From positions 1,958,001-2,022,000 of the forward strand of contig NZ_CP035088.1 in NCBI RefSeq assembly GCF_004786035.1: 64,000 bases of DNA. Reading direction: 5' to 3'. The stretch is from Pseudomonas viciae. Lineage in GTDB: Bacteria > Pseudomonadota > Gammaproteobacteria > Pseudomonadales > Pseudomonadaceae. Both the position numbers and the translations under genes were made by a program. The notes beneath the pieces are model-generated. The model was given only the letters and a program-made list of their open reading frames with translations, ran no database searches and was not told the origin of the DNA. Positions 38,987 to 46,927 of this stretch are shown here, piece after piece (within the stretch, counting starts at the first letter, position 1; the number at the start of each line of letters is the position of its first letter).

Positions 38987-41436
38987 GCCGGCACCTCCAG
39001 GTTTTTCACGGGGATGACTTCAAACTCTTTTTTCAGCTGGGGCTGTTCCAGACGCTGTTTCCACGGGTCTTGTTCCAGTGACAGGGAAAACTTCAGGCGC
39101 TCGTGGAGGGCCTGGCGCCGCGCCGGGTCTTCGAGCACGGCTTTCTTGATGTGCTCCATGCCGACCCGCTGCATGTAATGCACGGTGCGCTCAAGGTAGA
39201 AGGCTTCTTCGCGGTACAACTGCAGGAAGGCGCCGTTGTATTCACGCACTTCTTCGGCGGTCTTGAGTTTGACGAAGAACTCGGCCACCTCGGTCTTGAT
39301 CCCGCCGTTGCCGCCGATGTACATCTCCCAGCCGGAATCGACGCCGATAATGCCGACGTCCTTGATGCCCGCCTCCGAGCAGTTGCGCGGGCAACCGGAG
39401 ACGGCCAGCTTCACCTTGTGCGGCGACCACATGTTGAACAGGTCATGTTCCAGCTCGATGCCCAGTTGGGTGGAGTTCTGCGTGCCGAAGCGGCAGAACT
39501 CGCTGCCCACGCAGGTCTTCACGGTGCGGATGGACTTGCCGTAGGCGTGGCCGGACGGCATGTCGAGGTCTTTCCAGACGCCCGGCAGGTCCTGCTTTTT
39601 GATTCCGAGCAAATCGATGCGCTGTCCGCCAGTGACCTTGACCATGGGCACGTTGTATTTGTCGGCCACGTCGGCGATGCGCCGCAGTTCTGACGGATTG
39701 GTCACGCCACCCCACATCCGTGGGACGACCGAGTAGGTGCCGTCTTTCTGGATGTTGGCGTGGGCGCGTTCGTTGATCAGGCGCGATTGTGGGTCGTCCT
39801 GGGCTTCGCCCGGCCAGGTGGAAATCAGGTAGTAGTTCAACGCCGGGCGGCAGGTGGCGCAGCCGTTCGGGGTGCGCCAGTTCAGGTAGCTCATGGTTCC
39901 GGCGATGGTCAGCAGGTGCTGGTCGCGGATCGCCTGGCGGATCTGGCCGTGGTTGAGGTCGCTGCAACCGCAGATGGCTTTTTCGCTTTTCGGCTTGACG
40001 TCCGCCGCACCGCCCACGGTGTTGATCAGGATCTGTTCGACCAATCCGGCGCAGGAACCACAGGAGCTGGCTGCCTTGGTGTGTTTTTTCACGTCGTCGA
40101 CGCTGAACAGCCCGTGCTCCTGGATCGCCTTGACGATGGTGCCTTTGCACACGCCGTTGCAGCCGCAGACTTCGGCGGTGTCGGCCATGCTCATGGCTTT
40201 GTCCTGGCCCTGGTGTCCTACGTCGCCCAAGGCGTTTTCACCGAACATCAGGTGGTCGCGGATCTCGCTGATGGTGTGGTTCTCACGGATCTGGCGGAAA
40301 TACCAGCCACCGTCTGCCGTATCGCCGTACAGGCAGGCACCGACCAGCACGTCGTCCTTGATCACCAGTTTTTTGTAGACGCCGCCGATCGGGTCGGAAA
40401 GGGTGATGGTCTCGGTGCCTTCGCCGCCCATGAAGTCCCCGGCGGAGAACAGGTCGATGCCGGTGACTTTGAGCTTGGTCGAGGTGACCGAGCCCTTGTA
40501 AGTGGCGAAGCCCAGTTGTGCGAGGTGGTTGGCGCAGACCTTGGCCTGTTCGAACAGCGGGGCCACCAGGCCATAGGCGGTGCCGCGGTGGCTGGCGCAT
40601 TCACCGATGGCATAGATGCGCGGGTCGTAGGTTTGCAGGGTGTCATTGACCAGGATCCCGCGGTTGCAAGGGATGCCGGATTTCTCCGCCAGTTCGGTGT
40701 TGGGGCGAATGCCGGCGGCCATCACCACCAGGTCGGCGGGGATGATGTCACCGTTCTTGAACTGGACCGAGCCGACCCGGCCGTTGCCGGCGTCGTACAG
40801 GGCCTGGGTCTGCTCGCAGAGGCGGAATTTCAGGCCACGGTTTTCCAGGGCGGTTTGCAGCAGTTGGCCGCTGGTCTTGTCCAGTTGCCGTTCCAGCAAC
40901 CATTCGCCCAGGTGCACCACGGTCACGTCCATGCCCCGCAACTTCAGGCCATTGGCGGCTTCCAGGCCGAGCAGGCCGCCGCCGATCACCACCGCATGCT
41001 TGTGGGTCTTGGCGGTGTTGATCATGGCCTGGGTGTCGGCGATGTCGCGGTAGCCGATCACGCCTTCCAGGGTGTTGCCGGGGATCGGTAGGATAAAGGG
41101 TGTGGAGCCGGTGGCGATCAGCAGGCGGTCGTATTCGGCCTCGCTGCCGTCTTCGGCGATGACCCGGCGCTTGACCCGGTCGATCTCCACCACTTTGCGG
41201 TTGAGCAGCAGCTTGATGTTGTTGTCCAGGTACCAGCTCAGGTCGTTGAGCACGATCTCTTCGAACGTCTGCTCACCGGCAAGCACCGGCGAGAGCAGGA
41301 TGCGGTTGTAGTTGGTGTGGGGCTCGGCACCGAACACCGTGATGTCGTACAGCTCGTTACTCAGTTTGAGCAGTTCTTCGAGGGTTCGAACCCCGGCCAT
41401 GCCGTTGCCGATCATTACCAGTTTGAGTTTTTTCAT
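38983..41436 (-). CDS. nirB: NirB, NAD(P)H nitrite reductase large subunit
   Basis: 817 residues. Order: FAD/NAD(P)H domains (VMIGNGMAGVRTLEEL; AVVIGGGLLGLEAANGL), BFD-like [2Fe-2S] segments (CGCNGVCKGT ... SSCGSCAGL; CGCSDLNHGQI), then the siroheme/[4Fe-4S] domain with TCVGSEFCRFGT and SGCPRNCSEAG holding the four Cys ligands. Reduces nitrite to ammonium in six electrons. ATG 41436 follows GGAGAACC; the longer frame runs into the terminator of the leader. First gene of nirB-nirD-reductase-cobA, with an attenuated 5' leader. Confidence 0.97.
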   Translation of the reverse strand: MKKLKLVMIGNGMAGVRTLEELLKLSNELYDITVFGAEPHTNYNRILLSPVLAGEQTFEEIVLNDLSWYLDNNIKLLLNRKVVEIDRVKRRVIAEDGSEAEYDRLLIATGSTPFILPIPGNTLEGVIGYRDIADTQAMINTAKTHKHAVVIGGGLLGLEAANGLKLRGMDVTVVHLGEWLLERQLDKTSGQLLQTALENRGLKFRLCEQTQALYDAGNGRVGSVQFKNGDIIPADLVVMAAGIRPNTELAEKSGIPCNRGILVNDTLQTYDPRIYAIGECASHRGTAYGLVAPLFEQAKVCANHLAQLGFATYKGSVTSTKLKVTGIDLFSAGDFMGGEGTETITLSDPIGGVYKKLVIKDDVLVGACLYGDTADGGWYFRQIRENHTISEIRDHLMFGENALGDVGHQGQDKAMSMADTAEVCGCNGVCKGTIVKAIQEHGLFSVDDVKKHTKAASSCGSCAGLVEQILINTVGGAADVKPKSEKAICGCSDLNHGQIRQAIRDQHLLTIAGTMSYLNWRTPNGCATCRPALNYYLISTWPGEAQDDPQSRLINERAHANIQKDGTYSVVPRMWGGVTNPSELRRIADVADKYNVPMVKVTGGQRIDLLGIKKQDLPGVWKDLDMPSGHAYGKSIRTVKTCVGSEFCRFGTQNSTQLGIELEHDLFNMWSPHKVKLAVSGCPRNCSEAGIKDVGIIGVDSGWEMYIGGNGGIKTEVAEFFVKLKTAEEVREYNGAFLQLYREEAFYLERTVHYMQRVGMEHIKKAVLEDPARRQALHERLKFSLSLEQDPWKQRLEQPQLKKEFEVIPVKNLEVPA

Positions 41437-41499
41437 CAGGGTTCTCCGCAAGTACAGGCCCGTTTCATCACGGTGATCGGGCTGGCTCGGCAATTTTTT

Positions 41500-41544
41500 C
41501 GAAAACAAAAAAAGGCGTCCCGCTAGTTGCCTAGCGAGGACGCC
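41500..41544 (-). terminator. leader terminator upstream of nirB
   Basis: Thirteen base pairs with one bulged base (GGCGTCCTCGCTAG / CTAGCGGGACGCC), loop GCAA, followed on the minus strand by TTTTTTTGTTTT. It lies before nirB and after no gene on this strand except the transporter/kinase unit 220 bases upstream, whose end is separated from it by the nirB promoter. Confidence 0.92.
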
Positions 41545-41612
41545 TTTGTCCTGGTCCCGTTCTCTCGGGAAGCACCGCCTTCATCGTTGGAGGCGTTGCT
41601 TTATGTATGGTG
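41500..41612 (-). promoter_or_regulatory. nirB leader with ANTAR-type hairpins and terminator (NasT target)
   Basis: Predicted RNA from about 41612. Hairpin 1: CGCCUCC-AACGAU-GAAGGCG (41595-41576). Hairpin 2: UCCCG-AGAGAA-CGGGA (41570-41555). Hairpin 3: GGAC-AAAGGC-GUCC (41551-41538). Each hexaloop has A at position 1 and G at position 4, the ANTAR recognition pattern. Hairpin 3 overlaps the 5' arm of the intrinsic terminator that follows. Leader antitermination by NasT is known for the corresponding P. aeruginosa operon. Confidence 0.82.
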
Positions 41613-41622
41613 AGAGAGGTTA

Positions 41623-41638
41623 TGCAGTGGTTGTGCCA
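41623..41638 (-). promoter_or_regulatory. sigma-54 promoter of nirB
   Basis: TGGCACAACCACTGCA on the minus strand, a close match to TGGCACG-N4-TTGCW with exact GG-N10-GC. It predicts transcription start near 41612, 176 bases before the ATG. Confidence 0.8.
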
Positions 41639-41764
41639 AGTGGCTTGAGGGCGTGGATTTATTGGGGGAACGGCTGATTGCACGAATGGGGGAGGGATTT
41701 ATTGCACCGAATCAAAGCGTGTTGCCCGGTAATGGAGCGTGGAGGCGAGGGGCGCGACTGGATT

Positions 41765-43435
41765 TCAGCCATGAAATACCAAAAACAGCAGCACAATATT
41801 CACCACCAAAGACACCAGCGCCAACGTCCGCCAGACCTTCAGTGGTTCTCTTTCCAGCAGCGGCCGGGGCCTTACGCCCAAGCTGCGGCGTTCGCCCTGT
41901 TCCAGCAGCAACAGCCATTCCTCGGCGGTTTCAAAACGCTGCTGCGGATCGGCCGCGACGGCGCGTTCCAGGCTTTGTCCGAGCCATTCGGCCAGGTCTG
42001 GCCGATAGCGACTGGCATTGACCGGCACGCCAAAGCGCGGGCGCTGGAACGCCTCGATTTCGCCGTAGGGATAATGCCCGGTCAGCAGGAAATACAAGGT
42101 CACGCCGAGGGCATACAAATCCTGTTGCGCGGTCGGCGCAGCGCCACCAAAGGCTTCCGGTGCGATATAGCTAGGCGTGCCGGGCAGCATGTTAGCCTGA
42201 TCTTCGGACAAGCCCGGGCAGTACGCCAGCCCGAAGTCCAGCAAGCGCAATTCCCCATCGTCTCCCAGGTGCAGGTTTTCCGGCTTGATGTCGCGGTGGT
42301 AGATCTGCCTTCGATGCAACAGGCCCACCGCCCGCACCAGCCGCTGCGCCAGGTCCAGCCATTGGGCCAGAGGGAGCGGCCCGCCCTGGTTGAACAGCTC
42401 GGCCAGGGTCATGCCCGAATATTCGCGCATCACGTAGTACAAATGCTGACGCTGGGGAACGCCATGGACCTCGGGAAACTGCCGCCCTGCGACCCGTTTG
42501 AGAAACCACTCTTCCGACAGCAATGCCTGTCCGGCCCGGGTGTCGTCCCGTAGCTGCCCGGGCAAGGTTTTCAGCAGCCATGGCTGGCCCTGCCCATCGT
42601 GTACCCGGTAGAGCAACGATTGCTGGCTCTGGCCGAGCAGACTTTCGATCTGCCAGCCCTCGAACACCTGACCCGGTTTCAGTGCCGGGGGAAGGGGCCA
42701 TTGCTGCAATTGGATCAGCGCATCGCCGATGCTTGCCTCGCCCAGCGCATCGACACGTACCAGCAGAGCGCTGGCGTTGTCCTGGCTACCGGCCAGGTGC
42801 GCGGCGTTGACCAGTGTCTGCGCCGCGAGGTCCAGGTTCGGTTGGTCGCGAAGGATGCCGGCGATGGCCGTGTCCCCGAGGACCGCCCAGACGCCGTCGC
42901 TGAGCAGCACGAAGGTTTCGTCGGTGCGCAGTTCACCGTCGAGAAAGTCGAGGATCAGATGTTGATCCAGCCCCAGGGCACGCTTGAGCACATGTTGCAT
43001 GCCCTGTTGCTCCCAGACGTGATCTTCGCTGACCCGCTGCAGATGATCGGCGTGCCAGCGGTAGACCCGGCAATCGCCGACATGCGCGAGGGTGAAGCGC
43101 CGGCCTCGCAGCACCAGGGCACTGACGGTGGTGAGCAGGGGTTGCCCGCCACCGTTGGCCTGCAGCCAGCGATTTTGTGCGAGTAACAGCCGGTCCAGCG
43201 CCTGGGCCACGCCCCAGGTTTGCGGCGTGGAGTAATAGTCCAGGGCCAGCGCCTGCAAGGTCGAACGGGCGGCCAGCCCGCCATCGGCGCATTGGCTCAC
43301 GCCGTCAGCGATGGCGAACAGGTAACCCTTGCTGGCAGCCAGGGCCGGGGCCGGGGTGACCAGGCGCAGGGCGTCCTGGTTTTCTTCCCGCGGGCCAATG
43401 GCACTGGCTTCGGCGAAACTCAGTTGCAGGCTCAT
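41765..43435 (-). CDS. PP2C phosphatase / serine-threonine protein kinase fusion
   Basis: 556 residues. Residues ~1-235 are a PP2C phosphatase with all main motifs (GPREENQDA, FAIADGVSQCADGG, LAHVGDCRVYR, FVLLSDGVW, GSQDNAS). Residues ~260-520 are a Hanks-type kinase (Lys in PWLLKTL, YHRDIKPEN, LLDFGLAY, YIAPEAFGG); the glycine-rich loop is degenerate (LLGQSQQSLLYRV). A C-terminal hydrophobic segment (TLALVSLVVNIVLLFLVF) anchors it in the membrane. It is 9 bases downstream of the nitrate transporter and clearly in the same transcript; P. aeruginosa PA1782 has the same position. Its targets are unknown. Confidence 0.93.
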   Translation of the reverse strand: MSLQLSFAEASAIGPREENQDALRLVTPAPALAASKGYLFAIADGVSQCADGGLAARSTLQALALDYYSTPQTWGVAQALDRLLLAQNRWLQANGGGQPLLTTVSALVLRGRRFTLAHVGDCRVYRWHADHLQRVSEDHVWEQQGMQHVLKRALGLDQHLILDFLDGELRTDETFVLLSDGVWAVLGDTAIAGILRDQPNLDLAAQTLVNAAHLAGSQDNASALLVRVDALGEASIGDALIQLQQWPLPPALKPGQVFEGWQIESLLGQSQQSLLYRVHDGQGQPWLLKTLPGQLRDDTRAGQALLSEEWFLKRVAGRQFPEVHGVPQRQHLYYVMREYSGMTLAELFNQGGPLPLAQWLDLAQRLVRAVGLLHRRQIYHRDIKPENLHLGDDGELRLLDFGLAYCPGLSEDQANMLPGTPSYIAPEAFGGAAPTAQQDLYALGVTLYFLLTGHYPYGEIEAFQRPRFGVPVNASRYRPDLAEWLGQSLERAVAADPQQRFETAEEWLLLLEQGERRSLGVRPRPLLEREPLKVWRTLALVSLVVNIVLLFLVFHG

Positions 43436-43444
43436 GGTTGCACG

Positions 43445-44656
43445 TCATACCCGAGCTGCGGTGACGGCGGCCGAACCCCAAGTGGTTCTCCAGCGACGTT
43501 TCACGCCGTACAGGCCGAACCAGGCCAGGACACCGAGGCTGGCGAACAACCACAGTGCCAGTTGATAGCTGCCGGTGCTCTGTTTGATCGCACCCATGCC
43601 CGCCGCCAGGGCGAAACCACCGATGCCACCGGCCATGCCGATCAGTCCGGTCATCACGCCGATTTCGCGACGGAAGCGTTGTGGCACCAGCTGGAATACC
43701 GCGCCGTTGCCCGCACCCAAACCGAGCATGGTGCAGACGAACAGGGCCAGGGCCGCGTAGGAACTCGGCAGGTTGAAGCCCACCGCCGCGATGCAGACCG
43801 CCGCAACGGTGTACATGCCGAGCAAGGTGCGGATGCCACCGAAACGATCCGCCAGGGCGCCACCCAACGGACGCATCAGGCTGCCACCGAAGACGCAGGC
43901 GGCGGTGTAGTAGCCGGCGGTGACCGGACTCAGGCCGTATTGGTCGTTGAAGTAGCCGGGCAGGGCGCTGGCCAGGCCGATGAAACCACCGAAGGTCACG
44001 CTGTAGAAGAACATGAACCACCAGCTGTCACGGTCGCCGAGGGCCTTGAGGTAGTCGGCCATGGATTTGGCTTTCGGCCGCTCGGGAGCGTTCTTGGCCA
44101 GCCAGGCAAAGAGCACCAGGGTCAGCACCAGCGGGATCAGCGCGAAGCCGAAGACGTTGCTCCAGCCGAATGCCACTGCCATCACCGGGGCGATCAACGC
44201 CGCCAGTACGGTGCCCGAGTTGCCAGCGCCGGCAATACCCATGGCCTTGCCCTGGTGCTGTGGCGGATACCACTGGGACGCCAGCGGCAAGGCCACGGCA
44301 AACGAAGCACCGGCCACACCCAGGAACAGGCCCAGCAGCAGCGCCTGTTCATAGCTGTGGATGCCCAGTTTCCAGGCGCAGAACAGCGCGCCGATCACAA
44401 TCACCTGGCCCACCATGCCGGCGGTTTTCGGTGAGATGCGATCAGCCAGCAGGCCCATGAACAAACGCAGTACCGCACCGGCCAGGATTGGCGTCGCCAC
44501 CATCAGGCCGCGTTGCTGGGTGGTCAGGTGCAGGTCGGCAGAGATCTGCACCGCCAGTGGACCGAGCAGGTACCAGACCATGAAACTCAGGTCGAAGTAG
44601 AGGAAGGCCGCGAACAGTGTCGGGGTGTGGCCGGATTTCCAGAAGCTTGAATTCAT
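43445..44656 (-). CDS. nasA: NasA, nitrate/nitrite MFS transporter
   Basis: 403 residues, about 12 membrane segments, of the NNP family of the major facilitator superfamily. The nitrate signature GAGNSGTVLAAL and second signature GLGAGNGAVFQLVP are present, with MGLLADRISPKTAG in the 2-3 loop. Takes up nitrate for assimilation. ATG 44656 follows GAGGT and gives MNSSFWKSGHTPTLFAAFLY; the longer frame runs into the attenuator. Confidence 0.95.
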   Translation of the reverse strand: MNSSFWKSGHTPTLFAAFLYFDLSFMVWYLLGPLAVQISADLHLTTQQRGLMVATPILAGAVLRLFMGLLADRISPKTAGMVGQVIVIGALFCAWKLGIHSYEQALLLGLFLGVAGASFAVALPLASQWYPPQHQGKAMGIAGAGNSGTVLAALIAPVMAVAFGWSNVFGFALIPLVLTLVLFAWLAKNAPERPKAKSMADYLKALGDRDSWWFMFFYSVTFGGFIGLASALPGYFNDQYGLSPVTAGYYTAACVFGGSLMRPLGGALADRFGGIRTLLGMYTVAAVCIAAVGFNLPSSYAALALFVCTMLGLGAGNGAVFQLVPQRFRREIGVMTGLIGMAGGIGGFALAAGMGAIKQSTGSYQLALWLFASLGVLAWFGLYGVKRRWRTTWGSAAVTAARV

Positions 44657-44745
44657 CGCGCACCTCAGCTGTAAAAGTCTCGAGAAATGAGTCAGTGCTT
44701 TGAGCAGTGCGCCGTCTGTGGTCGCACCACCGGCCCCGAGGGGCC

Positions 44746-44802
44746 AAAACAAAAAAACGCCGCAACCCGGATCGCCAGAGAGGCAAGGAGGGTGTGCGAC
44801 GT
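44746..44802 (-). terminator. leader terminator upstream of nasA
   Basis: ACGTCGCACACCC pairs with GGGTTGCGGCGT (12 bp, one bulge, one G-U), with a smaller GCC/GGC hairpin in the loop, followed by TTTTTTTGTTTT. It lies 100 bases before the nasA ATG. Confidence 0.88.
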
Positions 44803-44841
44803 CTTTGTCGTAGGTGGGGCAACCGCCGTTGGTTACCTGTG
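44746..44841 (-). promoter_or_regulatory. nasA leader with ANTAR-type hairpins and terminator (NasT target)
   Basis: Predicted RNA begins near 44841. Hairpin 1: GUAACC-AACGGC-GGUUGC (44836-44819). Hairpin 2: CGAC-AAAGAC-GUCG (44810-44797). Both hexaloops have A1 and G4. Hairpin 2 shares six bases with the 5' arm of the terminator (44802-44790), so the two folds exclude each other. This is the expected layout for antitermination by NasT, encoded just upstream. Confidence 0.8.
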
Positions 44842-44851
44842 GGATTACTTA

Positions 44852-44867
44852 AGCGAGATCTGTGCCA
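44852..44867 (-). promoter_or_regulatory. sigma-54 promoter of nasA
   Basis: TGGCACAGATCTCGCT on the minus strand; exact GG-N10-GC and close to TGGCACG-N4-TTGCT. Start predicted near 44841, a few bases before the first ANTAR-type hairpin. Confidence 0.78.
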
Positions 44868-44890
44868 ACAGCGGGGATTGGTGTGAGGGC

Positions 44891-44966
44891 TATTGCGAGC
44901 AGGCTCGCTCCCACAATGGATCCTCAGGGGGCACGAACCTGTGGGAGCGAGCCTGCTCGCGGTGGC
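44891..44966. repeat. REP doublet (REPIN) beside the nasA promoter
   Basis: Inverted REP units (TTGCGAGCAGGCTCGCTCCC and inverse) with ends inward, between the nasT stop and the nasA sigma-54 promoter, where enhancer-binding sites would be expected. Confidence 0.9.
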
Positions 44967-44990
44967 GCCAGCCCAGTCGCTACAGGGCTT

Positions 44991-45566
44991 TCAGCCCAGC
45001 AACTCATTCATGGCAATGATCTGCTCCGCCACCTGGATCAGCTTCTGCTGGCGGCTCATGGCCTGGCGGCGCATCAGGGTGTAGGCCTGTTCTTCGTTGC
45101 ATTCTTTCATCTTCATCAGCATGCCCTTGGCCAGTTCGATGCGCTTGCGTTCGGCCAGTTGCTGGTCCCGCGCCAGGAGCTGGGCGCGCAGGGCCTGGTC
45201 GCTTTCGAAGCGGGCCATGGCCACGTCGAGGATCGGTTGCAGGCGCGCGGCGTGGATGCCTTCGACGATGTAGGCGCTCACCCCCGACTTGATCGCCTGG
45301 CGCATCACATCCGGGTCGTGCTCGTCGGTAAACATGACGATCGGTCGTGGTTGGTCGCGGCTGACCAGCACCACTTGTTCCATCACATCGCGTCCGGGTG
45401 ACTCGGTATCGATCAGGATCACGTCCGGACGCACCGTTTCGACGCGCGCCGGCAGGTCAATGGTCAAACCGGACTCGTCGATGACTTCGAATCCGGCTTC
45501 AATCAGGGCGGCTTTGAGGCGGCCGACTTTTTTCGCCGTGTCGTTGATCAGCAGGATACGCAGCAT
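44991..45566 (-). CDS. nasT: NasT, ANTAR-domain RNA-binding antiterminator
   Basis: 191 residues. A pseudo-receiver domain (ILLINDTAKKVGRLKAALIE; DVILIDTESPGRDVM) precedes a C-terminal ANTAR domain (RKRIELAKGMLMKMKECNEEQAYTLMRRQAM). NasT binds paired hexaloop hairpins in nas leader RNA and prevents termination; NasS holds it inactive without nitrate or nitrite. Fourteen bases separate it from nasS upstream. Three candidate target leaders lie in this window. Confidence 0.96.
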   Translation of the reverse strand: MLRILLINDTAKKVGRLKAALIEAGFEVIDESGLTIDLPARVETVRPDVILIDTESPGRDVMEQVVLVSRDQPRPIVMFTDEHDPDVMRQAIKSGVSAYIVEGIHAARLQPILDVAMARFESDQALRAQLLARDQQLAERKRIELAKGMLMKMKECNEEQAYTLMRRQAMSRQQKLIQVAEQIIAMNELLG

Positions 45567-45580
45567 GGTCGAGGCTCCTG

Positions 45581-46792
45581 TCAGCGGCTGGCGAGAAGGG
45601 GAGCCGCATCGCTCAAGGCGTGCAGTTTGAAGCTACGGGCATACGTGGCCGGGTCCGAGCCGTCCCAGATGATGCCGTCGATCAACTGGCTGCTGCGCAC
45701 GTCCTGGCGTGGGGCCGCGATGTCCAGCGCCGCGCAGGCTTCACGGTACAGCGTGAGTTGCTGGACTTGCCGGGCCACGGCCAGGTAGTCCGGGTCTTCA
45801 CGCAGTAGGCCCCAGCGGCGGAACTGGGTCATGAACCACATACCGTCGGACAGGTACGGCAGGTTCACCTCGCCGTTGCCATGGAAGCGCATCGCGTGAG
45901 GATCCTGCCAGCTATTGCCCAGGCCGTCGGCATAGATGCCCAGCAGGCGCGGCTCGATGCAGTCCAACGGTGCGTCGAGGTATTCGGGCGCACTCAACAG
46001 TTGCGCGGTGCTGCGACGGTTTTCCGTACTTTGTTCGATAAAGCGGCTGGCTTCAAGGATCGCCATCACCAGCGCCCTGGCGGTATTGGGGGACTGCTCG
46101 ACGAACGCGCGGGTGCAGCCCAACACTTTTTCCGGATGATCGGGCCAGATGGTCTGGGTGGTCGCCAGGGTGAAGCCCAGGTTCTGCTTCACCGCGCTGG
46201 CGCACCAGGGTTCACCGACGCAGAAGCCGTCGATACGCCCGGCCTGCAGGTGCGCGATCATTTGCGGCGGCGGCACCACCACGCTGTCGACATCCGACAA
46301 GGGATGGATGCCCTGGGCGGCGAGCCAGTAATAAAGCCACATGGCATGGGTGCCGGTGGGGAAGGTCTGGGCGAAGGTCAGTTTCGGGCGAGTTTGGTGC
46401 ACATGCTGCTCCAGTGCCTCAGGACTGGTCACGCCTTGGGCCTGGAGGCCATGGGACAGGTTGATGCTCTGGCCGTTCTGGTTCAGCCCCATCAGCACCG
46501 CCATGTCAGTCGGCGCGACGCCACCGATGCCCAGGTGCACCGCATAAATCAGGCCGTACAGGCTGTGGGCGGCATCGATTTCACCGCTGACCAGCTTGTC
46601 CCGCAGGTTGGCCCAGGACGTCTGGCGCTTGAGGTTCAGGGTCAGGCCGTAGGGTTGGGCGAAGCCCTGGGTGGCGGCCACCACCACCGGGGCACAGTCA
46701 CTCAAGGCCATGAAGCCAAGATTGACCGCGCTCTTTTCCGGGGCATCGCTGCCGTTGACCCAGGCCAGGGGGTTGGCTGGAATTTCATTCAT
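45581..46792 (-). CDS. nasS: NasS, nitrate/nitrite sensor (NrtA-like)
   Basis: 403 residues resembling periplasmic nitrate-binding proteins NrtA/NasF (VNLGFMALSDCAPVVVAA; ATQGFAQPYGLTLNL; GFCVGEPWCASAV) but with no signal peptide, as expected for the cytoplasmic sensor NasS. It sequesters NasT until nitrate or nitrite binds. Co-transcribed with nasT. Its 5' region has an attenuator of the same kind as the operons it controls. Confidence 0.95.
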   Translation of the reverse strand: MNEIPANPLAWVNGSDAPEKSAVNLGFMALSDCAPVVVAATQGFAQPYGLTLNLKRQTSWANLRDKLVSGEIDAAHSLYGLIYAVHLGIGGVAPTDMAVLMGLNQNGQSINLSHGLQAQGVTSPEALEQHVHQTRPKLTFAQTFPTGTHAMWLYYWLAAQGIHPLSDVDSVVVPPPQMIAHLQAGRIDGFCVGEPWCASAVKQNLGFTLATTQTIWPDHPEKVLGCTRAFVEQSPNTARALVMAILEASRFIEQSTENRRSTAQLLSAPEYLDAPLDCIEPRLLGIYADGLGNSWQDPHAMRFHGNGEVNLPYLSDGMWFMTQFRRWGLLREDPDYLAVARQVQQLTLYREACAALDIAAPRQDVRSSQLIDGIIWDGSDPATYARSFKLHALSDAAPLLASR

Positions 46793-46809
46793 TGAGCATC
46801 ACCTTCCAC

Positions 46810-46862
46810 AAAAAAGGCGCCGTATCCGGACGGCTGCCAGAGCAGGGCCGGATGACGACGCC
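46810..46862 (-). terminator. leader terminator upstream of nasS
   Basis: GGCGTCGTCATCCGG pairs with CCGGATACGGCGCC (14 bp, one bulged C, one G-U), followed by TTTTTTG on the minus strand. It ends 18 bases before the nasS ATG. Confidence 0.85.
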
Positions 46863-46917
46863 GTTGTCCCTTAAAACAGTGTGGCACGCATTCCGCCGTT
46901 GGCATGGGCACCGATGA
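46810..46917 (-). promoter_or_regulatory. nasS leader with ANTAR-type hairpins and terminator (possible autoregulation)
   Basis: Predicted RNA begins near 46917. Hairpin 1: CAUGCC-AACGGC-GGAAUG (46906-46889, one mismatch) with the same hexaloop as nasA. Hairpin 2: GAC-AACGGC-GUC (46868-46857), only 3 bp but with A1/G4 and overlapping the 5' arm of the terminator. No gene lies upstream on this strand within reach, so the terminator can only act on nasST. Confidence 0.68.
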
Positions 46918-46927
46918 ACACAAATGG

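Noticed and set aside
39760..41091. 443-codon plus-strand frame opposite nirB
   Set aside because: Antisense shadow; translation has no recognisable fold.
44732..44745. GGCCCCGAGGGGCC palindrome after the nasA leader terminator
   Set aside because: Strong stem but no following U-run and an impossibly tight loop if fully paired; not claimed as a second terminator.
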